Below are positions 1 to 12,229 of a stretch of DNA of 64,000 nucleotides, piece after piece (within the stretch, counting starts at the first letter, position 1; every line of letters starts with the position of its first letter). This DNA is from Bradysia coprophila (taxonomy: Eukaryota; Arthropoda; Insecta; Diptera; Sciaridae), in NCBI RefSeq assembly GCF_014529535.1, contig NW_023503501.1:4284150-4348149 (forward strand), in the 5' to 3' direction. The notes below the pieces were generated by a model. The model saw only the letters and a list, made by a program, of their open reading frames with translations. It did not search any database and was not told the origin of the DNA. Made by a program: the position numbers and the translations under genes.

Positions 1-2089
1 TTTAATTTTTGTTTATGAAAAATTCAGAAAAATAAGATCGTCGTGAATGTCTGTGTGTGTGCGAGGTTTAAAAGTTTATTCTAAAAATGTATTTCCAATG
101 ATAAATATGGGGCTTGACCAAATGCATGCTTTCGGAACGTGCTTCGGTTTTAATCACAATGTGCTTATCGTCGTTTTAACGTCTGCTTATTGAATTTAAG
201 TACATAGTCCGTTCGTAGATTCTTTTTAATTGGAATTGTGTCTATACCAACCGTCTATCAACTTTAAACGGAGGTGTTTTGTAAGTTACAATGTAGTCAA
301 AAGTCAACTGGAACCGTTTCTCTGCCATAGTACTGTTGATAGCATTAACATGGAAAATATTTGGAGGCTGATAGATATCCAAATAGTCTTTGCATTTCGT
401 TCGTTAAGACAGAAGTCATGGTTGGTGTGAGTAAAATAAACAAATAAACAAAAGTGACACACATACACTTATGGAAATTTGGAGGTTTTTTGACGTTCAT
501 ACGACTGTGTCAATGCTAGGAATAGTGCTATGCTGTTGACTTTGTTGTTTAAAAGAAAGTAAGGGTTTGAGTTGCCCGATTTGAGGTTTATTTTTGTCGA
601 GTTGTATAACACTAGGTTTTGAAAGAACAGGTTAGACCACTTACCTTTGAGAATTTTTTTATCAAGAAAATCGAGAAAAAATCCTGATTTTCTCAAATTG
701 AGAAATACCGAAAAATTGATTGGTTTCGTCAAATTTTCATGGTTTCGAGAAAATTCACGAAAATAAAAAAAAAATCAAGAAAATTCAAGAAAACGTTTCT
801 GAAAGATTGGCAGATAGACAGACCCACATTTCAACGGTTCAATGGATTTATTTCCAGAGGAACTTTTAGAACACCGAAAATTCTGATCTAAGAGAATGGA
901 GTCAAAATGCAGATTTTCCCCTTCTTTCAACTAACAGATTGGAAAGTCTCGTAATTCTACTGAATCTACTAGATCGGTGAAAGCGCATCCAGCGAATCTA
1001 TTCTAGTTTGACTTAAGAAATTTGAAATTCGAATTCTCATTTTTCACCAAGTTGAATGGACTGTAAGTGCGGTGCTGCCGTTTACATATGGATACATTGA
1101 AGTGTGAATTGGCGCCAAGGTCTACAAAAAACGGTTTTTGAGTCATTTAAGACATGATCATTTGGCACCCAAAATGAAAATTTGAGACGAAAATTTAAAA
1201 ATTGATCTTTGATCAAAATTAAAAACTACAGACGGCACTGTACATGAGTATAAATTGAAGTACATTAATAGCCTACCGGTTGTACCTTAAATCATAGAAT
1301 AACAAAGACATTTACCCACTTACATTGTCATTCGCATTCACCGCACTGACAATTCTTATCGAGTCACCAGCTAAATTGGCATTTAATCAAACATTTAGAT
1401 TCGACTCAAGACTGTTCAGCATGACCGGTATATTTTTGGATAGCTCATAAAACCAGAAAAAGAAATGAAATCTCATTCGAATGGCGCGCACACTCTGAAT
1501 GTCATCGAAAAATTCCACAATCTTGACCAGCCGGCCAACTCTCTTTCTTCGGTCGTTTGTACACATTGTCGGGCTACCAGATAAGCGGCGCATATTAAAA
1601 ATGAAAAAAAAAACTTTTTGAATTGAAGCGATAAACGTTCATTCAATTCATTGAATGCCATATACCCACCCATCCATACACATTGTATGGGTATCGTAAT
1701 CGAAAATCGTTTGAACAAAAATTTATTGTTAAATTAAACCAATGAAATGTTCTTATCAACACCCATCGATTAGATGTGATAATTATTTATTAGTTTTCCG
1801 ATTTACCACTCATCTACTACACTACACCAATAAAAAATCGTTTTATCGTCATACAAGACGTTAACAATTCCACAAATATTCACTAAACTGGATTTTGCCA
1901 AGGTTTAACCGATAAGCATCGGATTGATATAGCAAAAAACCTCCAAAAGGCACCCGTTCATGTACTAGTAAGTCTAGTAGCTATAGCGCAAGCGGGCCAA
2001 GTTGTAAAAGGTTGTGAATGAAGTGGTACAGAAATGTACTTGCGAGTGTGGACAGTCCGATATTTTACTTAGAGTTACGGTGGGGACTG
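1..2089. other. Non-coding stretch upstream of the first visible Mondo exon
   Basis: No coding exon is supported here. The open frames are short, have no recognisable motif and lack coherent splice sites. The first Mondo exon seen (2418) opens with a splice acceptor and encodes the middle of the protein, so this stretch is most likely part of a Mondo intron. The N-terminal Mondo exons must lie left of the window. Confidence 0.5.
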
Positions 2090-2345
2090 CTCCGATCAGG
2101 TTCGTTCAGGTTCACCTGATTTATATCAGATTGACTTCAACCTAAACATTTTTTGAGGCTGATATTTATCTGAACCTGAACTTTACTCGAATTTGTACTT
2201 TTCCTGAATTTAAGACTTCAGGTTCAACCTGATCCTGGCTTGTTTTGAATCAGGTTTTCTTTCTTCAAGTTTCTACCCCGAAGTTACGAAACCTGAATTT
2301 AAAATTTCTGATGCTCAACCTGAACCTAACCTGATTTAAACGTGT
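2090..2345. repeat. Degenerate AACCTGA/TCAGGTT-rich repeat in a Mondo intron
   Basis: The heptamers TCAGGTT and AACCTGA and close variants recur about a dozen times on both strands within roughly 250 bp. The block ends about 70 bp before the acceptor of the first visible Mondo exon. A shorter stretch of the same flavour (CAGGTTTCAGGTCAGGTT and variants) lies near 12470-12560 after Psa. It could be a decayed satellite or a cluster of a short binding motif; the sequence alone does not decide. Confidence 0.5.
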
Positions 2346-2417
2346 TCCGTGCCCTCAATTTATGACCAAACGTCTTGCTTTCACCCATTTCACTCAAATT
2401 TTCTTCCCACATTTCAG

Positions 2418-5400
2418 ACAAGTGAATTTGACTCATTAGATTGGTCACCCGCAACGACTGATAATATATTGATGGGAGGAATTGACGACTTCTTCTGGAC
2501 GTCTGATACATTATTTTCCGCAATTAATAACTCACCCAATCTGTGCTGGCCGGATCCAAGAGAGATCGGTAAGAATTCGCGATATATTTCAACCACCAAC
2601 TGCCCACTGACCATCCCATTTTATTCCACGTCCAGCGAAAGCAGGTATTGCCGATTTCATTCAACCGAGTCTTGGACCGTTGCAGCCAAATATAGACGAC
2701 TTCATGAACGGAATACCTTTCCAAGGTAATTTCCAATCCAATTTTTGTTTGTAATTTTCAACTTAATTGATGGATTGCACGAGCCCGACATAATTGTTTT
2801 CCCGTTGATTAATTGAGCGTGTATCGATAATAGTTTAAAACCCCACAGAGTTACTCAACTCTCAATTTTCGGAACGCCTACCGTCTGTGCCTGAAGAAGG
2901 AGCTGACGATTTACTTCGGACTGGTGATTACGAATTTCCAGCCATAATGGGTAAGACTTTTGTCGAGCGAGCGAAAAACCATTGTACCAACGGCAAAGCT
3001 TGAATCCTTTTATTCAATTTAAGGTTCAGAATCATTACATCCGTCTGCACAAACCGCCTCCCTGCCTTTAACACAAAACCATGCAACCGTACTTAATCAA
3101 TCTGCACTGAGTCCGGTCCAATATTCGGCCAAATTGTACGCTCAACCCATGAGAATGGAGCAAAATCCCAGCGTTCAAAGCATGTGTCTCAGTAACGACC
3201 AGATGACGCAACAGCAATCATCTCAATTGTCCATGGCAATGAATTCATATGGTTCGGCCAGTCATTCGATGGAAAACATTGATCATCCGAAAAAGAGACA
3301 TCTCAAAGAACGAGCCATCGGCCGGCGATCGCATGACTACAATAAAGTCCAACCGACGCCACACCAGACCATCGTTTACAATCAAGTTATTTCGCAGCAA
3401 AATAATAATGTTCAGCACCATCAGCAGCAGCAGCAGCATCACCAACAACAACAAAGTGGTACCGGTTACAACCACAACAATTACCAGAATACCCAAAACG
3501 TAATCCAACACATGAACACGCCGGTCATACAAACAACCACCAATTCCTTTGCACTCGATAATTCTATCAACGCATTGAATTTGTCCAACAATATTCACAT
3601 GAACTCGTACCATCCAGCTGCAGTGCCAGGAAAACAGCAAAACTCAATGGATTTGGGAAATGGTGCCGTTGGTCTGAACAATCATTCGTTGATGTCTCTA
3701 TTGTCTAACAGCAAATCACAAGATCATCAAATGGAATCGACCGAATTATACAAAACGATGGCCGCAAATCATCCGACTGCTTCGTACAAACCATACCCAC
3801 CACAAAAGTCAATGAAAATGAATCCTACCTCCAATTCCGGTAAGTTGAACATCAGTTCCGGATCAAAAACGAATCCAATTCAATAATTCGGCCAATTTTT
3901 TAGGATACACTCAATTGTCGCCATCGCACTCAGCAGCGTCCACTAACACGGATGACACCGCTCAATTATCAGCCGCGAAAGATATGTATAGATCAAAGAG
4001 TCTGCCACTCAATGCAACCCTTCCACAGTTACCGCAAAAAGAGAACCCATTTGTTGTGCCAAAGTACCAAGCCAAGCCTAATCGATTCCGGTCGCGCAGC
4101 AATTCAATGTTAGCGAAACAGCAACTACTTATTGCTCCAGCAACGATGCAATCAGCTACCAGTGAACCGGTACTTAGTTCGTTGGCCCAATTACTAACCG
4201 CAAACAGTGAGTGTTTTGAACAGAACGCCGGTCTTGAATGTATTTGTCATCCGCTTTCCTTCTTGTAGCCAACAATTCAATGATGAGCCAACAACCTCCG
4301 ACATTCGGATCGAATCCGGGCTCGTCCTTTAGTCTGAAATCCGAGTCAATTTCCAGCCAATCACAACAACCAATGCACCAACAACAACAGCAGCAGCAAC
4401 AACTCCATCACCAGCAATCGATTACGTCTCAACCCCAATACTTACCGCAAGCGACGTCTCCTGTTCATCAGCACACGGGCTTGCCCATAACACAAAATAT
4501 GTTAACTCAGCTAGCACCAACACAATCATCATCACAAATCAGTTCGCCCGAATCAATTGAACAAGACATGCCATCATCGCCAACACGTCCCGGTTATAAT
4601 AGTAGCAGTAGTAGTCGATATCCTCGCGACTCACAACGACGTGTTGGTCACATACATGCAGAACAGAAGCGACGCTACAACATCAAAAATGGATTCGACA
4701 CACTGCACTCGCTGATACCACAGTTGCAACAGAACACTAACAGTAAGTTGAGCAAAGCTGCCATGCTACAAAAAGGAGCCGAATACATTAAGGTGCTGCG
4801 AACTGAACGTTTGTCCATTGAGGAGAAAATTGAAAGCCTGAAGAAGGAACGGGATCAATTGAACAATTCGTTGAAGTGAGTTGTGACGGTGGCGAGGTGC
4901 TTGGGAATTTACTTATTTCCATTTTTTGTTCTTTGCAGCCATTTACATTCCGTGCTTCCGGCTAATGGTGCTCCGGTGTCTAGAGAACGAACTGGCCGCG
5001 TGAAAGAGATGTACAACGATTACGTTCGGTTTCGAACGCAAGAGAGCTGGAAATTTTGGATAGTAAGTGATACACGAGCAGAAGTCTTTTACTTCAAATT
5101 TGTTAACTCTTTCATTCCTTGCAGTTAGGGCTGATTTTCAAGCCACTGTTCGAGTCATTCAATTCAACCGTTTCCGTTGCTAGCATGGAAGAATTATCTC
5201 GGACGGCAATTTTATGGGTGGACCAACATTGTTCGTTGATTGAAATGAGACCCGGTAAGTTTTTGGTTTTGTTGGAAGAAGGCAAAAGAAGGCAAACCGA
5301 CTAATTGTCCTCTTCAATTCCCTTTGCAGCTGTTTCAAATCAGTTGAGATATTTGTCGACAACAACCGACATTCTCTCAACGCCACCGTCCTCATTGCAG

Positions 5401-5427
5401 GACGAAGTTATGAAAGCGATTTCGTAA
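2418..5427 (+). CDS. Mondo: Mondo/ChREBP-family bHLH-Zip transcription factor (3' part, nine exons)
   Basis: This is the glucose-sensing Mondo (MLXIP/MLXIPL) factor, which with Mlx binds carbohydrate response elements and controls sugar and lipid genes. Exons: 2418-2568, 2636-2725, 2849-2950, 3024-3839, 3904-4206, 4269-4875, 4939-5062, 5125-5254, 5330-5427. All have GT-AG borders and the frame stays open over 2421 nt (806 codons plus stop). The first two exons encode the end of the Mondo conserved region (PREI-AKAG-IADFIQPSLGPLQPN-DDFMN). A long Q/H/N/S-rich low-complexity linker follows, with CAG/CAT tracts near 3415-3455 and 4375-4420. The bHLH-Zip lies at about residues 610-690 of the visible part (HIHAEQKRR basic region with the H-E-R triad, then KLSKAAMLQKGAEYI). 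The C-terminal dimerisation/cytoplasmic (WMC/DCD) domain follows. The 5' end is missing only because of the window edge. Exon order and motifs make the family assignment firm. Confidence 0.96.
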
Positions 5428-5946
5428 CCACCACTGCTATATTGATTGATTTGTGGCCATAACAGGAGAACTGGATTAATGCGAGTACCGAACAAAGAAT
5501 TAGGCAGAAGTTTGTGTAAATTATTGGAAAGGAGGGAGCACAGAATGGCCATCGTTTTTCGTTTTAAGGTTTCTATGTAGGATTAAGAGTATAAGATGCT
5601 ATGTGTAAAAATGCGAATTAAATATGGAAATTATTTTCAATTTTGATTGGGATATTGTCATTGGCCTAACGAAGCACCCACTTCCAAATCATCGATTCAT
5701 AAAGCAGCAGGAAATTGAAGGATTCGATTGAAGATTGTCTGCTGAATTTATACAACACGATTAACGTTAATTACGGAATATTCAGTCAGCCGGAATTGAA
5801 TTGGTAGAAATTGATAACACTTAGGCCACTTAGAGTGTTCATAAATCGTCATATCGGGATTTCCGCTAGAAACGCTTCAATCAAAGCATCGAAAAGTGAT
5901 CGAATCGAGAATGTCGTTCGGTGCAGTACATCCGGATGTTGTGCTC

Positions 5947-5952
5947 AATAAA
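5947..5952 (+). terminator. Candidate poly(A) signal of Mondo
   Basis: A canonical AATAAA lies 520 bp after the Mondo stop, in an AT-rich stretch with no intervening gene. No other canonical AATAAA was noticed between the stop and this point. An ATTAAA-type hexamer near 5615 is an alternative. Confidence 0.45.
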
Positions 5953-6505
5953 CAACTCCATCCAGCTGAAGTTTATTTTAATATCACAAGAACGCAAGTA
6001 TAACTCACAGCACCGAAATACATCCCGATTTCATCAATTTCTCAATTTTTGGTTTGCACAGATGAGGGTATTTCAGTGATTCCAAACGTCCTGGATCAGG
6101 ACGCAACGATTGATTCACACAATATCCCCTCCAAAGATTTCGGTGCACGTGCATGCGTAGCGTTAAAGCAGATGACATTTACTTAAGTTAATGAAATGAG
6201 AAGTGCGTTGGTTCACTTAAGTGGGGAACCGATCTTAATCTAACACACTATGCCACTGTCAGTGAAAATTCTATGACTGGTTGGTTAGCAATGTAAGCCA
6301 TTTGCACAGCACTGTATAGCATGAACCATGAATTTACAAGTGTCAAATTTGGAGGCTTGTGATAAGAGATATCGTAAAGTGTTTGATATATTTTCAAAAA
6401 CGACTGATAGAAGAATGTCGCCATAGTCATTAGCAAATAACTAGTTGCAATGTACTACAAACCAAGCACCAGACGAGATTTTTTTACCGGTCATTGCGTA
6501 CCTTA
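5953..6505. other. Intergenic stretch, no gene seen
   Basis: The frames here are short and unrelated to anything recognisable. No element boundary was found. Confidence 0.4.
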
Positions 6506-6670
6506 ATTCACGCCGTAAGTGCGGTTGAAATTCAAAATGGAAAGTGCGGAGGTCTTTCTAACGTAGCGTCATTTTCATACACGGACGTGTTGAAATGAAT
6601 TTTTGGTTCACTTTTTCATCGACTCATTCACTTAAAATTCAAATTTTAGGCACACTTACGGCGTGAATTG
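6506..6670 (+). mobile_element. MITE family A, copy 1 (TIR AATTCACGCCGTAAGTG)
   Basis: About 165 bp bounded by inverted AATTCACGCCGTAAGTG and CACTTACGGCGTGAATT. The interior contains ATTCAAAATGGAAAGTG and a second inverted motif. A second copy lies at 24169-24345 in the opposite orientation with the same interior, so this is a mobile family rather than a chance palindrome. It has no coding capacity. I could not define a target-site duplication. Confidence 0.8.
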
Positions 6671-7681
6671 TGTGGAACGTCTTAACGCACTCCCGTGATA
6701 AGCCAAAAACCATTATTGCGTTTTTGTGCCTTTGCTTTTCCGGAAGCTTACATTCCAATTTTTCAATCGAAATAGAAGTTCGAAGCTTTCGAAGGCTCTC
6801 CAAAGCACACAAACAATGCGATACAGTGTTTTGGCTTAACATGACAATACGGCAGTGGTATTATACGACCATTGAAAACTAATTTTACAATGAAAAATTC
6901 TGACTACCGCGTCAGGCAGATCTGTTCTGGTGTTTAGTCTGTAATGCACCAACGCACTAAATAGGCATCAGAACAGGTATGAAAAATGGGTAGAAATCTT
7001 TTCGGACTTTTCGAGGCTTTTCGACCGTTAAAAATTTTTTGTTTTGTTGCCTATTCGCTCTATTTGTTTGTTCCACATAACTCTGTTAATTTAGGTAACG
7101 AAATTGAAATTACCCAAACACCTTCCCTTTGAGGAAGTCCCGCAGATCATGTCCGGAGCGATAGCGGAGAACTTGACGCAGTCTAACTTCCAAAAAAAGA
7201 ACGAAGAAAATTTTTTGAGACGCGGCAACTATATATAGGCGAGAATTTAAGTTTCTTTCCTTTGACCTGTATCACCACAAATCCTATTCTATCTTATTCG
7301 CGCTTCAAATACGAGCAAAACGAGCTATCACTCGACTATGTAACTTTAAAATTGCCGGAGATACATCGTTTTGAAGTTGGTCATTTTGATAGAAAATGGA
7401 CCAAATTTACGTTTTCCAAACAATCAAAATCTTTCAACTTACTCTGTATGTTTCTATCTGTCTATCTGTCTATCTATCGACGGTCGATCTCGGAAACTAG
7501 TTGTATTGAAACCTACAGAGGCGTGTGACCCATCAAATGAAAGGTATTCGTAACACGATTCGAACAAAAAAATAATTTAAAAAATCGGGTCAGATTCGAT
7601 TGAGCTAGAGTGATTAGAGTGACCAAATTTTGAGCTACTCGAGCGTAGGATGAAAGGACTAATATTTTTTTGGGTTATGAG
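6671..7681. other. Intergenic stretch with a short TCTA/TCTG tract
   Basis: No gene is supported. A (TCTG/TCTA)n tract lies near 7452-7480, followed by sequence that looks like decayed transposon tail. Open frames across it are not conserved with anything I recognise. Confidence 0.4.
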
Positions 7682-7962
7682 AGATAGAGAATTACTTTCT
7701 TCGGCAAAGTCTCAGAGTTTTACGAGTAGAACAGAGGGGCATATGTGAAAAATGTCGAAAGTTGGAAATGGGTGGGTCAATTATGTTTTTAGAGGTATTT
7801 TTTGAATGGTGACAGATAGAGAGTTACTTTCTTCGGCAAAGTCTCAGAGTTTTACGAGTAGAACAGAGGGGCATATGTGAAAAATGTCGAAAGTTGGAAA
7901 TGGGTGTGTCAATTGGGGTTTTGGAGATTTTTCTTGAATGGTGGCAGATAGAGAATTACTTT
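7682..7962. repeat. 132-bp tandem repeat (two copies plus truncated third)
   Basis: AGATAGAGAATTACTTTCTT or a one-base variant starts at 7682, 7814 and 7946, a period of exactly 132 bp. The first two copies are nearly identical, including AGTAGAACAGAGGGGCATA. The third is cut off after about 16 bp, where the following minisatellite begins. Confidence 0.9.
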
Positions 7963-8430
7963 CGTCAAATTTTCGATTTTCGTCAAATTTTCTGAATTTC
8001 GTCAGATTTTGGAATTTCGTCAAATTTTCGATTTTCGTCAAATTTTCGATTTTCGTCAAATTTTCGAATTTCGTCAAATTTCGTCAAATTTTCGAATTTC
8101 GTCAAATTTCGTCAAATTTTCGAATTTCATCAAATTTTCAAATTTCATCAAATTTTAAAATTTCGTCAAATTTTAGAATTTCGTCAAATTTTCGAATTTC
8201 GTCAAATTTAGACCAATTTTCGAATTTCGTCAAATTTTCAAATTTCGTCAAATTTCGTCAAATTTTCGAATTTCGTCAAATTTCGTCAAATTTTCGAATT
8301 TCGTCAAATTTCGTCAAATTTTCGAATTTCGTCAAATTTTCGAATTTCGTCAAATTTTCGAATTTCGTCAAATTTTCGAATTTCGTCAAATTTTCAAAAT
8401 TTGTCAAATTTTCGATTTTCGTAAAATTTT
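7963..8430. repeat. 18-bp minisatellite (TTTCGTCAAATTTTCGAA)n
   Basis: About 25 copies of TTTCGTCAAATTTTCGAA with variants and 10-11-bp partial units. Because 18 is divisible by three, long frames cross the array (FVKFSN repeats on +, a KFDENR/LTKIEN pattern on -). They are by-products of the repeat, not genes. The array joins the truncated third 132-bp unit. Confidence 0.92.
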
Positions 8431-8491
8431 TGAATTAAAACTGTAAACTGTTATAAAAAGCAGTGTTGAGTACACTTCTAAAACGACTGAT

Positions 8492-9009
8492 ATCCCAACA
8501 AAAATCTCTTCGAGAAAAGTGTGACGCAGTCTTTGAAATACAATTTCTAAAATGAATGATATCGCTAGAGTTGACGCTTTCAGCTTCGTTACGCAAAAAT
8601 TAAATTTTACACCCAATTAGTTCAAACAAGCTGGCTTAGGTTTTCTCATCATCTGCCAAATAATTTTTACAAAAAAAAATTTAGACTGGAAACAACCAAA
8701 ATTTTACCAAAAAAATCTGCGTCGCATGTGACAGATAAATTTTCTTGCTGGTCTGCTCCTGAACATCTGAAACTTTGCGACGCAGATTTTTTTGGTAAAA
8801 TTTTGGTTGTTTCCAGTCTAAATTTTTTTTTGTAAAAATTATTTGGCAGATGATGAGAAAACCTAAGCCAGCTTGTTTGAACTAATTGGGTGTAAAATTT
8901 AATTTTTGCGTAACGAAGCTGAAAGCGTCAACTCTAGCGATATCATTCATTTTAGAAATTGTATTTCAAAGACTGCGTCACACTTTTCTCGAAGAGATTT
9001 TTATTGGGA
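8492..9009. mobile_element. Large fold-back element, ~235-bp arms with 48-bp spacer
   Basis: The left arm (about 8492-8726) is repeated in reverse complement at about 8775-9009 with very few differences. Both arms contain AAAATCTCTTCGAGAAAAGT, the GACGCAGTC block and TCTGCGTCGCA. The spacer is 8727-8774. A transcript would form a dsRNA-like hairpin. A diverged relative covering the spacer and one inner arm lies at about 25507-25645 on the opposite strand, so the unit is a dispersed element. Psa starts 355 bp downstream, so this may affect its promoter region. Confidence 0.88.
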
Positions 9010-9363
9010 TCGTCCTTAGACGTTCGTCTAAGTTCGTCTAAGGGATCGTCATATTACTGGATACGCGAGAACTCACCACTTCTGCTGATTCCACAAATAA
9101 GAAACCTCTCCGAAGCTTACAGCCTTATACACACACAAACGAATATAAAAAATAATAAAAATTGTCCGACGAACAAAATTGAACGCAGTAAGAGGCTATA
9201 TGGAATATGGAATAATGCAGCCGAATGTTTCGAAAATCTGAAGAAGAGGACGACTAATTGATGATATTTTCATTTCGTTGAAGACGCTTTAAAGAGCCGG
9301 TTCGACTTTCTTTTTTTTTCAATTTTTTCATTTCTCATCCAACCGAAAATTGATTTCGAAAAA

Positions 9364-12147
9364 ATGTCGGTAAAACAATTTGAGCGACTGCCTACAAATG
9401 TGACACCCAAACATTATGCGGTGTCCATCACCACGATCGACTTTGAAAGGTATACATTCAAAGGACAATTAACAGTAAAAGTTCTTGTTAACGAAGCTAC
9501 AAAGGTCATAAAGCTCAATGTGGGACAAGTCGTTGTTTCCGACGTAGTCTTTGAAAAGGACAAACAAATTGTTAAGGCCAACAGCTTAAGTTTGCATTTT
9601 GGCCAAGAAATCGTTACGATTTCTTTCGAATCACCTCTTGAAGTCGGTGAAGGTATACGTTAAAAAAAACGATTTTTTTTTGGTACAATCCTAACCAATG
9701 ACCTTGTCTCACTTCCAGGTCAAATTAAACTAAACTTCAATGGAAATTTGCATCAGAGAATGAAGGGATTTTATCGATGCAAACAAGCAGACGGTTCGTA
9801 CGGTGCATCTACACATTTTGAACCAACATGTGCCCGTATGGCGTTTCCATGCTGGGACGAACCATCACTTAAAGGTAATCGTCCATTCAAATCGAATTTT
9901 CAATTTTCGCGACCTTGATGTGCAATTCCACTCTAGCGACCTTCGATATCTCGCTCAGAGTACCTGAAAATAAAACCGCCCTTTCGAACATGGACGTGAA
10001 AAATGTGAATTCCGACCAAATTGGCTTCAAAACCTACCACTTCAATACCACCCCATTAATGTCCACCTACTTGGTTGCGTTCGTTGTCGGTGATTACGAT
10101 TTCGTTGAAGACAAAGTTCCGGATAAAGACTTAACCGTGCGTGTCTACACGCCGACAGGAAAAAAGGAACAAGGACGTTTTGCTCTGAAAGTTGCCAAAG
10201 AATGTCTCGGCCTGTATAACGAATACTTTGGAATCGCTTATCCGCTCAAAAAATGTGATTTGATTGCTATCAGTGACTTTCCAATCGGAGCTATGGAAAA
10301 CTGGTAGGTCGCACATGCATCCCTTCTTCTTTCATTCCTTCACAATTTAACTTTTTTTGGTTGATTTCAATTGAAGGGGATTGGTGACGTTCCGGGAGGC
10401 GAGACTTCTATGTGATCCGCAAAACACATCGTCAGCGACGAAGCAAAACATTAAATTGGTTATTGGGCATGAGCTCGCCCACATGTGGTTTGGTAATTTG
10501 GTTACCATGTATTGGTGGACAGACCTTTGGCTGAAAGAAGGCTTTGCTGAATTCATCATGTACATGTCAGTGGGGCAACTATATCCCGACATGCAGACAT
10601 GGTCGACATTCGTAGCCGATATCTTAGGACCAGCATTGGAGTTGGACGCATTGCATAGTTCGCATCCAATTGAGGTTGAGGTTGGCCATCCGTCTGAAGT
10701 GGAGCAAATATTCGACAGCATCACTTACTACAAAGGCGCGTCGATAATCCGGATGCTTCACTCATTTATTGGGGCGGAAAATTTCAAAAAGGGTCTGCAA
10801 CATTACCTCCGGCAGTATCAGTTCGGTAACGCTACAACAATGAATTTGTGGGAGTCATTCGAAACCGTTTCTGATCAAAATGTGGGCAAGGTTATGTCAA
10901 CTTGGACGAAACAGAAGGGATTTCCGGTCATCGAAGTTGTTCAGCGTCGATTGCCTGCTGAGAAACGTGTCGTCCTAGACATAAGTCAGAAAAAATTTTC
11001 AATGAGTGAGCTTACTGCTGAAGATTCTAAAGCCATTTGGTCTATACCAATTACTGTGTGTACACGCCGTGAGCCCACTGAAAAAATGGTCTGCCTTCTT
11101 GATGGCCGAAACATGGAAGTAACAATCGAAAACGTTGATGCTGATGACTGGGTCAAAGTAAATGCAAATTCGGTTGGATACTACCACGTTCTGTATGAAA
11201 GCAGCCATCTTTCAGAACTTTTACCGGCCGTAGAATCGAAAGCTTTGTCCCCTTTGGATCGTTGGAATCTCCAGAATGATCTGTTTGCACTCGTTCAGGC
11301 TGGTCGCACCTCAACTGTGGATGTATTGAAGCTGATGAAATCTTTTGTGAATGAGGACGATTACACCGTCTGGGCGGCAGTAGATAATGCACTCGAACGG
11401 CTGGACATTTTGTTGGCAAACACCGACGATCAAGAACTATTGCACGCTTTCGGAAGAGAAATACTCCAAAATGTTTACGCTAATGTCGGCTGGAATGCCT
11501 CACCAAAAGAGTCGCATACGCGGGCACTTCTTCGATCGTTGGTCATTCGCCGACTCGGCACTTTCGGAGATGAAAATGTAACGAATGCGGCGTTGAAACA
11601 CTTCGATGCTCACGTCAATGGCTCGAGTGTACTGGCCGCTGACTTACGCTCGGCTGTATATCGTACGGTAATTCATTCAAAAAGGAAACACATTTTCGAC
11701 GCACTGATGAAACTCTTCCGCGAAGCTGACTTACATGAGGAGAAAAATCGCATTTTTGGAGCACTGGGATGTGTAGACGATCAGACTCAAATCGAACGAG
11801 TTCTTCAATTTGCCTTGTCAAATGAAGTCCGACCGCAAGACACTCACTTTGTGTTAGGTTCGCTTGCCTCGTCAATGAAAGGCCGGAATGCCGTTTGGGC
11901 ACATTTCAGAGCATGCTACCTTGAATATCGACGCCGGTACGATGGCAGCGTGGGTTTCGGTGACATTGTAAAATTGGTGACGCAAAATTTCGCCAGCGAC
12001 TCCAAAGCCACCGAAATTGAACAATTCTTCGATAAGAATCGGATTCCGGGCACAGAACGAAGCGTGAAGCAGGCGGTGGAAACGATTCGCATCCAGGCAA
12101 AATGGTTGAATCGCGATCTGGAATCTATTCGGAAATATTTGTCGTAA
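9364..12147 (+). CDS. Psa: Puromycin-sensitive aminopeptidase (M1 family zinc metalloprotease)
   Basis: Cytosolic M1 aminopeptidase that trims N-terminal residues from peptides. Exons: 9364-9652, 9719-9874, 9937-10303, 10377-12147, all GT-AG, giving 860 residues. The start is ATG after a GAAAAA context and begins MSVKQFERLPTNV, the normal start of the short PSA form. Domains in order: the beta-sheet N-domain; the substrate-binding GAMEN at about 266-270; the zinc site HELAH at 302-306 with second glutamate E325 in WLKEGFAEF; a catalytic tyrosine region near SITYYKGASIIRML; then the long helical ERAP1-like C-terminal domain. Every key residue is present. No signal peptide or transmembrane anchor is seen, as expected for PSA and unlike the APN-type gut enzymes. 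A fold-back element ends 355 bp upstream. Confidence 0.97.
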
Positions 12148-12223
12148 ATACTATAAAGATGTGCCCCTACGGAATGGGCGTCTTGGGCTGTTACAGCGCC
12201 AATGTAAAATATGAAGCTTGATA

Positions 12224-12229
12224 AATAAA
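12224..12229 (+). terminator. Poly(A) signal of Psa
   Basis: AATAAA 77 bp after the Psa stop codon, within ATAAATAAATTTAATTTG. The short 3' UTR is typical of insect genes. Confidence 0.75.

Noticed and set aside
2349..2417. Possible in-frame upstream extension of the first Mondo exon from an ATG-less frame
   Set aside because: CCACATTTCAG ending at 2417 is a good acceptor, and the residues before it do not resemble Mondo.
7938..8438. 166-codon frame of FVKFSN repeats
   Set aside because: Direct product of an 18-bp minisatellite, with no start context, splice sites or relatives.
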